Origin: Chryseobacterium sp. Tr-659
Lineage (GTDB): Bacteria; Bacteroidota; Bacteroidia; Flavobacteriales; Weeksellaceae
NCBI RefSeq assembly: GCF_011752975.1
Contig: NZ_VWWP01000001.1
Span: 186,001-250,000, forward strand
Reading direction: 5' to 3'
Length of the DNA: 64,000 nucleotides
The notes beneath the pieces were generated by a model. That model ran no database searches and was not told the origin of the DNA. It was given only the letters and a program-made list of their open reading frames with translations. Positions 1 to 9,500 of the stretch are shown piece by piece (position 1 is the stretch's first letter; each line of letters opens with the position of its first letter). The position numbers were made by a program, and so were the translations under genes.

Positions 1-112
1 ATTAGAAGAAGCGGCTTTTGATTTTTTCAATCAATGGCAGTTTTTCTCAACGAACTGCATTTTGAGACAAAAAGATATTATATTTGATGCGTTTCAAAAT
101 AAGGTATGGACT

Positions 113-1225
113 ATGTTTTTAATCATTAATTTTATTATTATATTATTGATTATCAGAATTTTATTTAATGGTAAAATTCTGGAAAGCCTTATGAAGTATC
201 GTTGGAAATTCCTGTTGAGGTTTCAGCATATTTTTTTCCTTTTTATCTTCATTTTGATGACTTATTTCACCGAAAACTACTTCCTGGATTCTACTGAACT
301 GGCAATAAGCATTATTTTAAACACGATTTTTAATATCGGAATTTATTATCTGGTGTATTATTATCTTGTACCCCGGTTCTATCTATCCAACAGATATCCG
401 GAGTTTATACTCTATGCTTTAATCTGTTTTTTGATTTCCAGCCTTTTCCGAATTCTTTGGGAACCTGCAATCTTTGAAATGGATTTCAGTAAACAAGGAT
501 ATCATGTAGGTTTTCTCTATAATGTTTACATTTCACAGGGAATCGTTATCCTTGTTGCTTCGTTTCTGGGAATTACCAAAGACAAATTTTTAATTGAACA
601 GGATGTAATCAGCCTTGGAGAAGAGAAGGACCAGCTTTATCTTGATTTACTGAAATCTAAGCTGAACCCTCATTTTTTACTGAATACTCTTAATAATATA
701 TATGCCAACAGTTTTACTCATTCTGAGAAAACCTCGGATTCTATTTTGCAGTTGAGCAGGCTTCTTAAATATATCATTTATGACAGTGGGAAAGAAAAAG
801 TAACGGTTTCTCAGGAATTTTCTTCATTGAAAGCTCTTGCGGCTTTGTATCAGCTTAAATATAATAATCAGCTTGATATTGCCATGGATATTGAAGATCA
901 GGAAGAATTTGACATTGCAGAAATTCCGTCTGCAATACTTCTTACTTTATTTGAAAATGCATTAAAACACTCGGCAATAGGAGAAGATGCTGATGGTTTT
1001 ATAAAATTATTCTGTAATATTGAGCGTTCTGAATTGTATTTTGAAATTATAAATTCTGTCGGGAAAGATAGAATTGATGCGGTTGAATCTAATTATCACG
1101 GATTGGGTAATGAAGCAATTATTCATATATTGGAAAAATTTTATCCGGATCAGTATGAATTTTATTCAGGGCCTAAAGAGAGTGATCAATATAAAATTGC
1201 TTTAACAATTACTATCAATGGCTAA
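113..1225 (+). CDS. LytS-like sensor histidine kinase (His_kinase family)
   Basis: Membrane sensor kinase that should phosphorylate the LytTR regulator encoded next to it. About five hydrophobic segments fill the first 155 residues. They are followed by a short linker and the phosphoacceptor motif LNPHFLLNTLNN (His about residue 187 from this start), the signature of the LytS/YehU class. An N-box-like LFENALKHS and a C-terminal ATPase region follow. I chose the ATG at 113 because it opens directly into the first membrane segment. A TTG at 62 is in frame, and the frame stays open to base 2, so a longer protein starting outside the window is possible. The 3' end overlaps the regulator gene by 8 bases, which indicates translational coupling. 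The ligand is unknown. Confidence 0.87.
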   Translation: MFLIINFIIILLIIRILFNGKILESLMKYRWKFLLRFQHIFFLFIFILMTYFTENYFLDSTELAISIILNTIFNIGIYYLVYYYLVPRFYLSNRYPEFILYALICFLISSLFRILWEPAIFEMDFSKQGYHVGFLYNVYISQGIVILVASFLGITKDKFLIEQDVISLGEEKDQLYLDLLKSKLNPHFLLNTLNNIYANSFTHSEKTSDSILQLSRLLKYIIYDSGKEKVTVSQEFSSLKALAALYQLKYNNQLDIAMDIEDQEEFDIAEIPSAILLTLFENALKHSAIGEDADGFIKLFCNIERSELYFEIINSVGKDRIDAVESNYHGLGNEAIIHILEKFYPDQYEFYSGPKESDQYKIALTITING

Positions 1226-1916
1226 TCTTACTATCGTTAATGTAGATGACGAATATCCTGCATTGCAGCTTGTAAAACAATATTGTGAACAGCTTGAAGA
1301 TGTTGAGCTGCTGGCTTCATTTCAGAAGCCGGAAGAAGCACTTGCTTTTCTGAAAACGAATAAAGTGGATCTGGTTGTTTTCGATATCAATATGCCGGGC
1401 ATTAATGGAGTTGAACTTTTGCAGCAGCTTTCAGATCCACCTCTATGTATTTTCCTTACACTGGAATCAAAATATGCAGTGAAAGCATTTGAATTGGATG
1501 TTGTTCATTATCTTATCAAACCTGTGGATTTTGATACTTTTAAAAAGGCGGTCAACAAAGCAAAAGATTTTTTTCAATTTAAAAATTCGGCTAATCATCA
1601 ACATCAGGAAGACTATATCATGTTTAAATCCAATTATGTGATGAATAAAGTGTTTCTTAAAGATATTCTTTGGATACAGGGATTTGGAGAATATATTGTT
1701 TTGATGACCCCATTGAAAAAGTACATGATTTTGGAGAGAATGTCAAATTTTGAAGAGAAATTTCATCATTTCGGTTTTATCAGAATTCATAAATCCTATA
1801 TTGTACTTTCCAGGCATATCAATTCCTATGATTCTAACAGTGTTTATCTTAAAAACGGAGAGCAGCTTCCGTTGGGAAGAACCTATAAAAAGAATCTAAA
1901 AGAGTATTTAAGCTAA
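1218..1916 (+). CDS. LytTR-family response regulator
   Basis: DNA-binding response regulator of 232 residues, partner of the overlapping LytS-like kinase. The receiver domain (about 1-120) shows the acidic pair in VNVDDEYP, the phosphoacceptor Asp56 in VFDINMPG, and Lys101 in LIKPVDF. A C-terminal LytTR domain (about 130-232) carries RIHKSYIVLSRHI and the closing NGEQLPLGRTYKK. LytTR regulators of this architecture include AgrA and ComE, which act in peptide signalling, but many others are not peptide-linked. The gene ends at a strong hairpin shared with the converging peptide gene only 53 bases away. Its target promoters cannot be read from the window. Confidence 0.93.
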   Translation: MANLTIVNVDDEYPALQLVKQYCEQLEDVELLASFQKPEEALAFLKTNKVDLVVFDINMPGINGVELLQQLSDPPLCIFLTLESKYAVKAFELDVVHYLIKPVDFDTFKKAVNKAKDFFQFKNSANHQHQEDYIMFKSNYVMNKVFLKDILWIQGFGEYIVLMTPLKKYMILERMSNFEEKFHHFGFIRIHKSYIVLSRHINSYDSNSVYLKNGEQLPLGRTYKKNLKEYLS

Positions 1917-1917
1917 A

Positions 1918-1947
1918 AAATAAGGCCGGAAAATTCCGGCCTTATTG
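1918..1947. terminator. Bidirectional hairpin between LytTR gene and peptide gene 1
   Basis: The arms AAGGCCGGAA and TTCCGGCCTT lie around a two-base loop, with an A run before and a T-rich stretch after. It sits between convergent genes and can end transcription in both directions. A similar hairpin lies downstream of the second peptide gene. Confidence 0.8.
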
Positions 1948-1969
1948 TAATTTGTTTTCAGAGAATTAA

Positions 1970-2104
1970 TTACGGGCATTGTTGTCCCGGTCCAATCCAC
2001 AGGATGCATAGTCCTTTGTAGTTGTATTCACAACAAAAGCGTCCTCCTGCTCCTCCATTGATTGCTTTCTGAAGCTCTCTGCTTAATGGTTTTGCATTTT
2101 TCAT
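1970..2104 (-). CDS. Double-glycine-leader Cys-rich peptide 1 (bacteriocin-like)
   Basis: Translating the minus strand from the ATG at 2104 gives 44 residues. A leader MKNAKPLSRELQKAINGG ends in a double glycine, the usual cut site of C39-peptidase ABC exporters. The core AGGRFCCEYNYKGLCILWIG continues PGQQCP and holds four cysteines (CC, C, C). Such peptides are annotated in Chryseobacterium as bacteriocin-like because of the leader; an antimicrobial or signalling role is unproven. It converges with the LytTR gene and is followed by a paralogue with an identical leader. No processing peptidase, exporter or immunity gene is visible nearby. A TAnnTTTG element lies 82 bases upstream of the start. 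Confidence 0.82.
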   Translation of the reverse strand: MKNAKPLSRELQKAINGGAGGRFCCEYNYKGLCILWIGPGQQCP

Positions 2105-2131
2105 AGTTAATAATATTTTGATTTGTAGATT

Positions 2132-2155
2132 CCTGAGCATTTAAAGTCAATCAGG
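2132..2155 (-). promoter_or_regulatory. Conserved 5' leader hairpin of peptide 1
   Basis: CCTGA and TCAGG arms flank a 14-base interior in the untranslated region. The same 24-base block recurs at the same distance from the start of peptide 2 (2513-2536). Conservation at matching positions suggests a regulatory RNA or protein site, though recent duplication alone could explain it. Confidence 0.45.
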
Positions 2156-2185
2156 ACTTTGACATTTGGTGTAAAAGAAGTGAAT

Positions 2186-2193
2186 CAAAGATA
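2186..2193 (-). promoter_or_regulatory. -7 promoter element of peptide 1
   Basis: Reads TATCTTTG on the minus strand, a perfect TAnnTTTG. It lies 82 bases upstream of the start codon, matching the element upstream of peptide 2. No clear TTG -33 element is seen. Confidence 0.55.
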
Positions 2194-2293
2194 ATATTTT
2201 TCCTTATTATGTGATATATTTTATTTCTTTTTTTTTAATAAAATTTTGATTATCAGTTACTGACGATTAATAAGCAGAAAGGAATGTAAACAA

Positions 2294-2320
2294 AGAAAGC
2301 CGGAAACTTCCGGCTTTCTA
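2294..2320 (-). terminator. Terminator of peptide 2
   Basis: The arms GAAAGCCGGAA and TTCCGGCTTTC have a three-base loop and lie just downstream of the second peptide gene. The stem core GCCGGAA is shared with the hairpin after peptide 1, consistent with duplication of a whole gene cassette. Confidence 0.7.
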
Positions 2321-2344
2321 GTCAATTGCTATCAAATGATAGAA

Positions 2345-2485
2345 CTAAGGACAATGTCGTCCCGTTCCTATCCATAAAGTACATTTTCCGTTATCATCAC
2401 GCTCACAGCAAACGATTTTTGCCGCAGAAGCACCTCCATTGATTGCTTTCTGAAGCTCTCTGCTTAATGGTTTTGCATTTTTCAT
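2345..2485 (-). CDS. Double-glycine-leader Cys-rich peptide 2 (bacteriocin-like)
   Basis: A 46-residue product read from the ATG at 2485. The 18-residue leader is identical to that of peptide 1, and the first 53 nucleotides of the two genes match exactly. The core, ASAAKIVCCERDDNGKCTLW then IGTGRHCP, differs at most positions but keeps CCE, the central Cys, LWIG and the final CP with identical spacing. This pattern of conserved leader and changed core is typical of ribosomal peptides that share one export or processing machine. Function is not known. The family is annotated as bacteriocin-like in Chryseobacterium from the leader alone. Confidence 0.82.
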   Translation of the reverse strand: MKNAKPLSRELQKAINGGASAAKIVCCERDDNGKCTLWIGTGRHCP

Positions 2486-2512
2486 AATTAATATAATATT
2501 TGATTGGTATTT

Positions 2513-2536
2513 CCTGAGCATTTAAAGTCAATCAGG
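2513..2536 (-). promoter_or_regulatory. Conserved 5' leader hairpin of peptide 2
   Basis: Same CCTGA...TCAGG block as upstream of peptide 1, at the same offset from the ATG. It is part of a longer conserved untranslated stretch. Confidence 0.45.
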
Positions 2537-2565
2537 TTTTTGACATTTGGTGTTTTTTGTTGAAT

Positions 2566-2573
2566 CAAATATA
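2566..2573 (-). promoter_or_regulatory. -7 promoter element of peptide 2
   Basis: Reads TATATTTG on the minus strand (TAnnTTTG), 81 bases upstream of the start codon. The equivalent element of peptide 1 is at 82 bases. Confidence 0.55.
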
Positions 2574-2636
2574 ACGTGTTTTTAACCAGGTTGTTATGTT
2601 GTTTATAGACGAGAGCCGGTTGTTTGTAAGCCGTAT

Positions 2637-3359
2637 TTATTGAATAAGTTCTAAAGACATTTTTCTTCCATTCATATCCATATCCTGCTTCAGAGCTTTT
2701 CTGGTCTGAACATCAATATAATAAGTAGTAGTGGTCATCTTGTTGGAAATATCATCAGTAGTTTTTACAACCCATGTAGGTTTACCTTTATAATCTGATT
2801 TTTTTACTTCCAGAATATAGGCTTTCATCATCCCTTTTTTCTCAGATTTGGGGTTGTAATCAAAAATAGAAATATCAGCAGTATAACCTTCTTTTAAAGG
2901 GAGAAATCTTATCAGCATAGGGTAGCTGCTGCTGTCAAAATAATTTTTTACCTGGGTATCGATAACGTCTTTTTTACCGGACTTTTTATCCAGATAATAT
3001 CCGGTTACTTTATCCCTATCAGATTTAAGAACCATATCTCTCATCATATTGAAAGAAGAATGATAGACGGGTAGAAAATCAGATGCTTTTACAATAGTGG
3101 AATCTGTCCAAGCAGCATCCGGAGCTTGTTTCAGCTTTACGGTGGTCCTGATAAGAAGATCCGTTTTATTTAACTTTCGGGTTTCTGTAATAATGTTCCC
3201 TACTTCTATTCTTGAACCTGCATTCTCGGCATACCAGACCGTTTCAGAAGTTTCGTCTTTTATTCGCTTGGAATCAATTCCGGAGTTTTCCGGGGTAAGG
3301 AGTTTTTGAGAAAAAAAATGAGCACTACTTAGTAGCAAAAGGAAAAGAAATGTTCTCAT
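2637..3359 (-). CDS. Secreted hypothetical protein (DUF3108-like)
   Basis: A 240-residue protein with a clear signal peptide (MRTFLFLLLLSSAHFFSQ). The mature part is polar with alternating strand-like segments (for example PTWVVKTTDD and MTTTTYYIDVQTRKALKQ). Its style resembles periplasmic DUF3108-type beta proteins, but I do not recognise it firmly. It lies 56 bases downstream of the M1 peptidase on the same strand and could be co-transcribed with it. No catalytic motif is visible. Confidence 0.75.
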   Translation of the reverse strand: MRTFLFLLLLSSAHFFSQKLLTPENSGIDSKRIKDETSETVWYAENAGSRIEVGNIITETRKLNKTDLLIRTTVKLKQAPDAAWTDSTIVKASDFLPVYHSSFNMMRDMVLKSDRDKVTGYYLDKKSGKKDVIDTQVKNYFDSSSYPMLIRFLPLKEGYTADISIFDYNPKSEKKGMMKAYILEVKKSDYKGKPTWVVKTTDDISNKMTTTTYYIDVQTRKALKQDMDMNGRKMSLELIQ

Positions 3360-3415
3360 AGTCTTTTTACTAATAAGTAGTGCTGTATAGATTGAACGTT
3401 ACAACCTTTTGATTT

Positions 3416-5803
3416 TTAGCTTTTTCCAGCTGCCTGCATTGGATTTACCTTACCATTCGCACCTCCTCTTACAGAACCGGCTTCCTGCTTTTGTTTAAAC
3501 AGTTGGAATTTTGAAGTTTCCGTACCAGACCCTGCGCTGCTCCAGAAATTATTGGTCGTATCAATATCTGCTGTTTCTCTCATTGGGTCAAGCTGAATTG
3601 ATTTTAATTTCTTATCAAAATAATAGGTCTTCGAGACTTTTTGTTCATTCAGTCTCCAGATCTGTGCTGCAGATTTATCATATAATTTTGAACCGTCTTC
3701 AAAAGTAAATTCAAGAATAATCGGCATTACAAGCCCGCCCTTGTTGACAAAATCGATCTGATAAGCGGTCAGGTTTTTGAATTTATCTTTATCCTTCGCA
3801 TCCAAAGGAATTCCTGCATCCGTTTTAATAGTATATTCCTTTGTATTATCAACCTTCTCCTGTCCTCTGTCATATCTGTAATAGAAATCCTGAGCTTCTT
3901 TATCCTGATCAACATAGAATTTAATATTCTTATCTTCTCTGTTTCTGATTTTTGAAAGGTCCTCAAAGCTGCTGACTAATGGTTTTTCTACCTGATACTT
4001 CATTTCTGAAGCTGCTTTTGGATTGGTTGTTAAATCCGGAACAGCTACTGTTACTTTGTCAATAGCGATGTCTACAGGATCTGTACCATAGAACCAGCCT
4101 CTCCAGAACCAGTCAAGATCTTCACCGCTGGCATCTTCCATCGTGCGGAAAAGGTCTGCAGGTTCAGGATGTTTAAATGCCCATCTTTTAGCATAGGTTT
4201 TAAAAGCTTTATCGAAAAGTTCTCTTCCCATAATGGTTTCACGAAGAATATTCAATCCTGTAGCCGGTTTTGAATAAGCATTCGGGCCATACTGAACAAT
4301 ATTTTCAGAATTGCTCATGATAGGTTCCAGTTGATCCTTCGGAAGTTTCATATAATCTACGATCGTCCATGCCGGCCCTCTTTTAGATGGAAATTTATTA
4401 TCCCATTTTTCTTCCGTAAGATATTCTGTGAATGTATTTAGCCCTTCATCCATCCATGCCCATTGTCTTTCATCAGAATTAATGATCATAGGGAAGAAGT
4501 TGTGTCCTACTTCATGGATGACTACACCAATCATTCCGTTTTTAATTCCTTCAGAATAGGTTCCGTCTTTCTCGGTTCTTCCGAAATTGAAGCAGATCAT
4601 TGGATACTCCATTCCGTTAGCAGCCTCTACAGATTGAGCTACAGGATATGGATATGGAATAGTAAATTCAGAATACGTTTTAATGGTATGTGCTACCGCT
4701 TTTGTAGAAAACTTTCTGTACAGGCCATAAGATTCTTTAGGATAGAAACTCATTGCCATTACCTTATTATTATTTTCAGGAATGATTACACGCATTCCGT
4801 CCCAGACAAATTTTCTGGAAGAAGTCCATGCAAAATCACGAACATCCTTAGCTTCAAAAACCCAGGTTTTTCTTTGTTTTGAATGATTTTTCTCTGCTTT
4901 TTTAGCCTCATCCAGAGTTACAATTTCTATAGGTTCAGATGCATTTTCTGCTTTTCTGTATCTTGATAACTGGTCAGAAGTCAATACCTGATCGTAGTTT
5001 TTGCATTCTCCGGTTCCCCCTACAATGTGATCGGCAGGAACATTCATTGAAACTTTAAAATCTCCGAATACCAAAGCGAATTCTCCTCTTCCTGTAAACT
5101 GATGATTCTGCCAGCCCTGGAAGTCACTGTAAACACACATTCTCGGGTACCATTGAGCCATTGTATAAAGATCATTGCCATCTTCAGGGAAGTTTTCATA
5201 ACCGCCGCGGCCACCCATTTTCATCCTGTTGGAAATATTGTAGTTCCAGTCTACTTTGAAAACGAATTTTTCACCTTTCTTCAAAACTTTTGGAAGGTCA
5301 ATACGCATCATGGTTTTGTTGACGGTATATTTTAAAGGATTACCGGAAGCATCCGTTACCTTTTCAAGATTTACTCCATAACCGTTATCTTTTACGGGAA
5401 GCTCAGTTGCTTTTAGCTGCTGATCTGTAGTGGAAGGGCGAAGAACAGAAGAAGCATCATATCCTGCGTTTTTTATGCTTGAGTGTTCATTTTCATCAAG
5501 CTGTAACCAGATATAATCAAGCTCATCCGGAGAATTATTGTAATAAGTCACCGTTTCCGAACCTTTCAGATTCCTTTTATCTTCATCGAGATAGGCGGTA
5601 ATGTTGTAATCCGCCCTGTTTTGCCAGTATCCGTGTCCGGGAGCTCCGGAAGCGGTTCTGTAAATATTGGGTGTCGGGAGAATGGTTCCCAGCTGCTCAA
5701 ACCTATTTCCATGATTGCTGCCGGGATTATTCTGAATATTTTGTGCGGTGAAACCTGTATAAGTAAATACAGAAAGTGAAAGTATAACAACTTTTAGTTT
5801 CAT
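3416..5803 (-). CDS. Exported M1-family zinc metallopeptidase
   Basis: Aminopeptidase-like zinc peptidase of 795 residues with a signal peptide ending near FTAQN. The gluzincin motif HEVGH is at 430-434, with the third zinc ligand Glu453 in MDEGLNTF 19 residues after the second His. GMEYP at 397-401 occupies the place of the GAMEN substrate-binding motif. Tyr and Asp-rich beta domains precede it and a beta-rich C-terminal half follows. There is no T9SS sorting domain, so it is probably periplasmic or otherwise retained. A TATCTTTG element lies just upstream of the start. The substrate is probably peptides from extracellular protein degradation, inferred only from the family. Confidence 0.92.
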   Translation of the reverse strand: MKLKVVILSLSVFTYTGFTAQNIQNNPGSNHGNRFEQLGTILPTPNIYRTASGAPGHGYWQNRADYNITAYLDEDKRNLKGSETVTYYNNSPDELDYIWLQLDENEHSSIKNAGYDASSVLRPSTTDQQLKATELPVKDNGYGVNLEKVTDASGNPLKYTVNKTMMRIDLPKVLKKGEKFVFKVDWNYNISNRMKMGGRGGYENFPEDGNDLYTMAQWYPRMCVYSDFQGWQNHQFTGRGEFALVFGDFKVSMNVPADHIVGGTGECKNYDQVLTSDQLSRYRKAENASEPIEIVTLDEAKKAEKNHSKQRKTWVFEAKDVRDFAWTSSRKFVWDGMRVIIPENNNKVMAMSFYPKESYGLYRKFSTKAVAHTIKTYSEFTIPYPYPVAQSVEAANGMEYPMICFNFGRTEKDGTYSEGIKNGMIGVVIHEVGHNFFPMIINSDERQWAWMDEGLNTFTEYLTEEKWDNKFPSKRGPAWTIVDYMKLPKDQLEPIMSNSENIVQYGPNAYSKPATGLNILRETIMGRELFDKAFKTYAKRWAFKHPEPADLFRTMEDASGEDLDWFWRGWFYGTDPVDIAIDKVTVAVPDLTTNPKAASEMKYQVEKPLVSSFEDLSKIRNREDKNIKFYVDQDKEAQDFYYRYDRGQEKVDNTKEYTIKTDAGIPLDAKDKDKFKNLTAYQIDFVNKGGLVMPIILEFTFEDGSKLYDKSAAQIWRLNEQKVSKTYYFDKKLKSIQLDPMRETADIDTTNNFWSSAGSGTETSKFQLFKQKQEAGSVRGGANGKVNPMQAAGKS

Positions 5804-5826
5804 AACCGAATTGATTTTTTAATGAT

Positions 5827-5834
5827 CAAAGATA
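5827..5834 (-). promoter_or_regulatory. -7 promoter element of the M1 peptidase
   Basis: Minus strand reads TATCTTTG, matching TAnnTTTG, about 24 bases before the start codon. No convincing -33 TTG was found. Confidence 0.5.
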
Positions 5835-5870
5835 GTAATAAGCTATCGAAAAAATAAAAATATTTCATTT

Positions 5871-6449
5871 TTAAAAAGGAATCCTTTCCAAAGTCATTTT
5901 TAGAGATAAAGCAAATACTCCGGAAGAAACAAATAGAATCCAGTCTTTTTTATTCACTTTAAAAAGATTGAGAAGAATAAAGAGGATAATCAAAATAGCA
6001 GCAACAATCACGATTTGCCCCAGTTCCAGACCAATATTGAATCCTAAAAGTGGTACTGCAATACTTTGGCTTTTTGCAATCATAACTCTTGCTGTGTTGG
6101 CAAATCCCATTCCGTGGACGAGACCGAAGATTAAAGCAAGATAATAATTAGCCCGCATCAGTGTTTGTTTTTGATTTTTCATGATGATATTATCCAGTGA
6201 GGTCAGAACGATAGTGAGGGGAATTAAAAATTCAACCCAATCGGAAGGTACTCTGAAAACATCAAGAATACTTAGAGCCAGTGTAATAGAATGCCCGATA
6301 GTAAATGCGGTGACAAGAATCAGAATCTTTTTCCAGTCACTGTAAGAATAAACAGCAATCAGTGCCAGTACAAATAACTGATGATCTAAGGCATCCAGAG
6401 AGATGATGTGCTCCCACCCAAGGTGTAAGTAAAATAGAAAATCCTGCAT
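5871..6449 (-). CDS. HupE/UreJ-family membrane protein
   Basis: A 192-residue integral membrane protein with about six hydrophobic helices. Histidines in predicted helices (HLGWEHIISLDALDHQ near the start, FTIGHSITLALS and GLVHGMGFANTA in the middle) fit the HupE/UreJ family, in which relatives move nickel or cobalt. In Bacteroidota these proteins are common away from hydrogenase or urease genes, and neither is seen here, so the substrate is open. It reads in the same direction as the M1 peptidase with 67 bases between. The divergent region upstream separates it from the subtilase. Confidence 0.8.
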   Translation of the reverse strand: MQDFLFYLHLGWEHIISLDALDHQLFVLALIAVYSYSDWKKILILVTAFTIGHSITLALSILDVFRVPSDWVEFLIPLTIVLTSLDNIIMKNQKQTLMRANYYLALIFGLVHGMGFANTARVMIAKSQSIAVPLLGFNIGLELGQIVIVAAILIILFILLNLFKVNKKDWILFVSSGVFALSLKMTLERIPF

Positions 6450-6549
6450 TTTGAATATGAATTATTAGAATTTGAATATTTTGTTAAAAAGGTTAATTTA
6501 CTGTATTTGTTTTATTTTTTGTTTGTTTTTAATTGTTGATATGGTGAAA

Positions 6550-6557
6550 TATCTTTG
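6550..6557 (+). promoter_or_regulatory. -7 promoter element of the subtilase
   Basis: TATCTTTG matches TAnnTTTG and lies 43 bases before the ATG at 6600. The upstream region is T-rich with several TTG triplets, so the -33 partner is ambiguous. Confidence 0.5.
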
Positions 6558-6599
6558 TGTCGAATAAAAATTGTATAATTGTATTGCAAAAAAATAACA

Positions 6600-9500
6600 A
6601 TGGATATTAAAAAATTATTCTTTACAAAAGTAAACATTTCACATGGAGGAGCGAAGCTTCTCAGAAATGCTACTGCAGCTTTTTTAGGATTGTATTCCTA
6701 CGCTTTTTACGGTCAAGTACAAAAACTTGATTCCAGATTTGATGTTTTATTGAAGAACAAGGAGAGTATTGCAAAAGGGAGAGTCATAAAAGAACTTGAA
6801 CGTGCTGATATGAAACTGGATCAGCATTTGGTGGTAACCTCTAAAGGAGCACAAACCATGTATTCATGTATTATCTATACAAAAGAACCGGAAAAATTGA
6901 AATCTGACGGTTTTTTGGTTCAGAGCCAGCTGCCAACCTTTTCTACGGCTTTAGTTACTATTGATGACATCGAAAGACTAATGCAGCTTCCCTATGTAAC
7001 CTCTGTAATGGCTCCTGCTTTTGATGAACTTCACAATGATGTAAGCAGAGCACAATCCGGGGCGAGTCTTTTACAAGATGGAGCTTTTAATAATACAGCT
7101 TATAACGGAACTGGTGTTTTGGTTGGGATTTATGATACCGGAATAGACTGGAAACACCCGGATTTCAGAAAAGCAGATGATCAGACAAAGAGCCGGATTG
7201 TTTCCATTTGGGATCAGACCTTAACAGCACAATCGGGAGAAACAACACCAACAGGGTTTTCAACAGGGGTAGAATATACAAGAGCACAGATTGAGGACGA
7301 ACTTGATGGTACGCCTACAGGTTTTGTTCGTGAAAATGATACGAACGGACATGGTACTCACGTTTCAGGAACGGCAGCCGGAAATGGTGCTGCTTTTGCA
7401 GATAAAAGACATAAAGGATTTTCCTCTGATGCAGATATTGTATTTGTAAAAGGTGGTAACGGATCTTTTCCTACTACTAATACGATCAATGCTTTAACTT
7501 ATTTCAAAAATGTAGCAACAGCTCTCAATAAACCCATCGTTGTCAATATGAGTATCGGAGGGCAGGGAAGTGCACATGACGGAACAGCTTCTCATGAAGT
7601 GGCGGTTAATAATTTTACAACTTCAGGCCCGGGAAGGGTAGTGGTTATTTCTGCCGGAAATGATTATGGAGCCAATCTTCACCGAAAAGTAGATATAGAA
7701 CCTAATGCTGCACAGACTTATAGCTTCACAGTGGCAAGTAATACTTCTGCAGCATCTGTTTTTTCTTTTTTAATGTATGCTAATGATAATACAGCTGTTA
7801 CGGCAAAACTAACAACACCGGATGGCCAGCAGTATACCCAGAATATAAGTACAACCACAAACCATAGTATTTTAGGGGGTGGATTTATAGCTGCAATGTA
7901 TAATTATTGGAGTACAGATAACAATAAACGATATGTTCAGCTGGTGATTAGCAGAGTTTCAGGTTCTACAGCTAATTGCCAGGGTAATTATACATTGGAA
8001 ATTACCAACAATGGAGCCCAGCAGATCACTACCCACGGCTGGCTTTATAGCCAGGGAGTAACAACAACACTTCAAAACGGAGATAATGAGTATATTGTAG
8101 GAACTCCCGGAAATGCTTCCAATGCCATTACTGTGGCATCTTACATGGGAAGGGCAAGCTGGTATAGCGGAACAAGTGGTTATTATACACTGACTCCGCA
8201 AGAATCAATATCTTCATTTAGTTCCCAAGGCCCTAGAGCTGATGGATTTCTGAAACCAGATATTGCGGGCTCAGGGCAGAATGTCATTTCTTCGAGATCA
8301 GCAGATTCTTCTCCCGGAACAACAGATATTATTGCCGGTACCAATTATTATGTAAAAAACCAGGGAACGAGTATGTCTTCGCCTGGAATTGCAGGAGCTG
8401 TAGGATTACTGCTTCAGGCCAATCCGGCATTAACGGCGGCACAGGTAAAGGCACGTCTTACCTCTAATGCCAGAATGGATGGGGCTACAGGAACTGTTCC
8501 CAACACAAGATGGGGATATGGTAAATTAGATATCTATAAAGCCGTTACTGATGAATTAGGATGTGTGAAATCTAATTTTGAAGTTGTAGGTTATGATGAA
8601 CCTTATGTTATAGCCAATACAGAAGCTAATTATTACTTTGATAACACTGCTTTAGCGGTTCGGTATACCCCTGCATTAACTGGAAAGCTGGGAGGTTTCT
8701 CCTTTTTAACAGGAACCACGCTTACTTCAGATATTCCGGTAGATATTCAGATCAGAAAAGTGGATGCGAATGGAAATCCGGGAGATATTATTGCCACTAA
8801 AACCATTACTTCCTGGCTGAATAATACACAAAGATTTACCTGGAACTACATTAATCTTTCAGATCTGAATGTACAAACCACAACCGGAAAAGAATTTTAT
8901 ATTGTAGTTAACGGTTTAGGAGGAAGAATTGCTATGAAAGCAGAAAATGCGGTGGTTAATAACAGATCTAAAACTTCTACAGACGGTACAACCTGGACTT
9001 CCCGAACTTTTGATCTTAAAATGAGAGCAACAGTATATGAAAATATTGCAGAAGTAAAGAATCTGGCAACATCCAATCAAACTAAAGCCATTACAGTGGC
9101 AAACGGGTATAATTATTTTACCAACTCCTGTCAGCTTATTTCGAGAGTTGAAAAAGAAGCAGCAAGTACTGTAACAGGAAGTGTGACTTCAAAAGTATGG
9201 GTAGACAATGCTCAGCCAAATTATGTTTCAAGAAGATTTGAAATCAATCCGGCAGCCAATGCATCCTCAGCAACCGGAAAAGTAACTCTTTATTTTAAAC
9301 AGGCAGAATTTGATGCTTATAACCTTACAAATACAGTTAAGCTGCCTACTTCTCCTACTGATGCCGCAAACAAAGCTAACCTTATTATTGAAAAATATGA
9401 TGGAACGAGTAATACCGGTACAGTAGCTTCTTTTGGAAGTGCTGCAACGATTATTACTCCGAATATTGCCGATATTATGTGGAACGATACTTACCAATAT

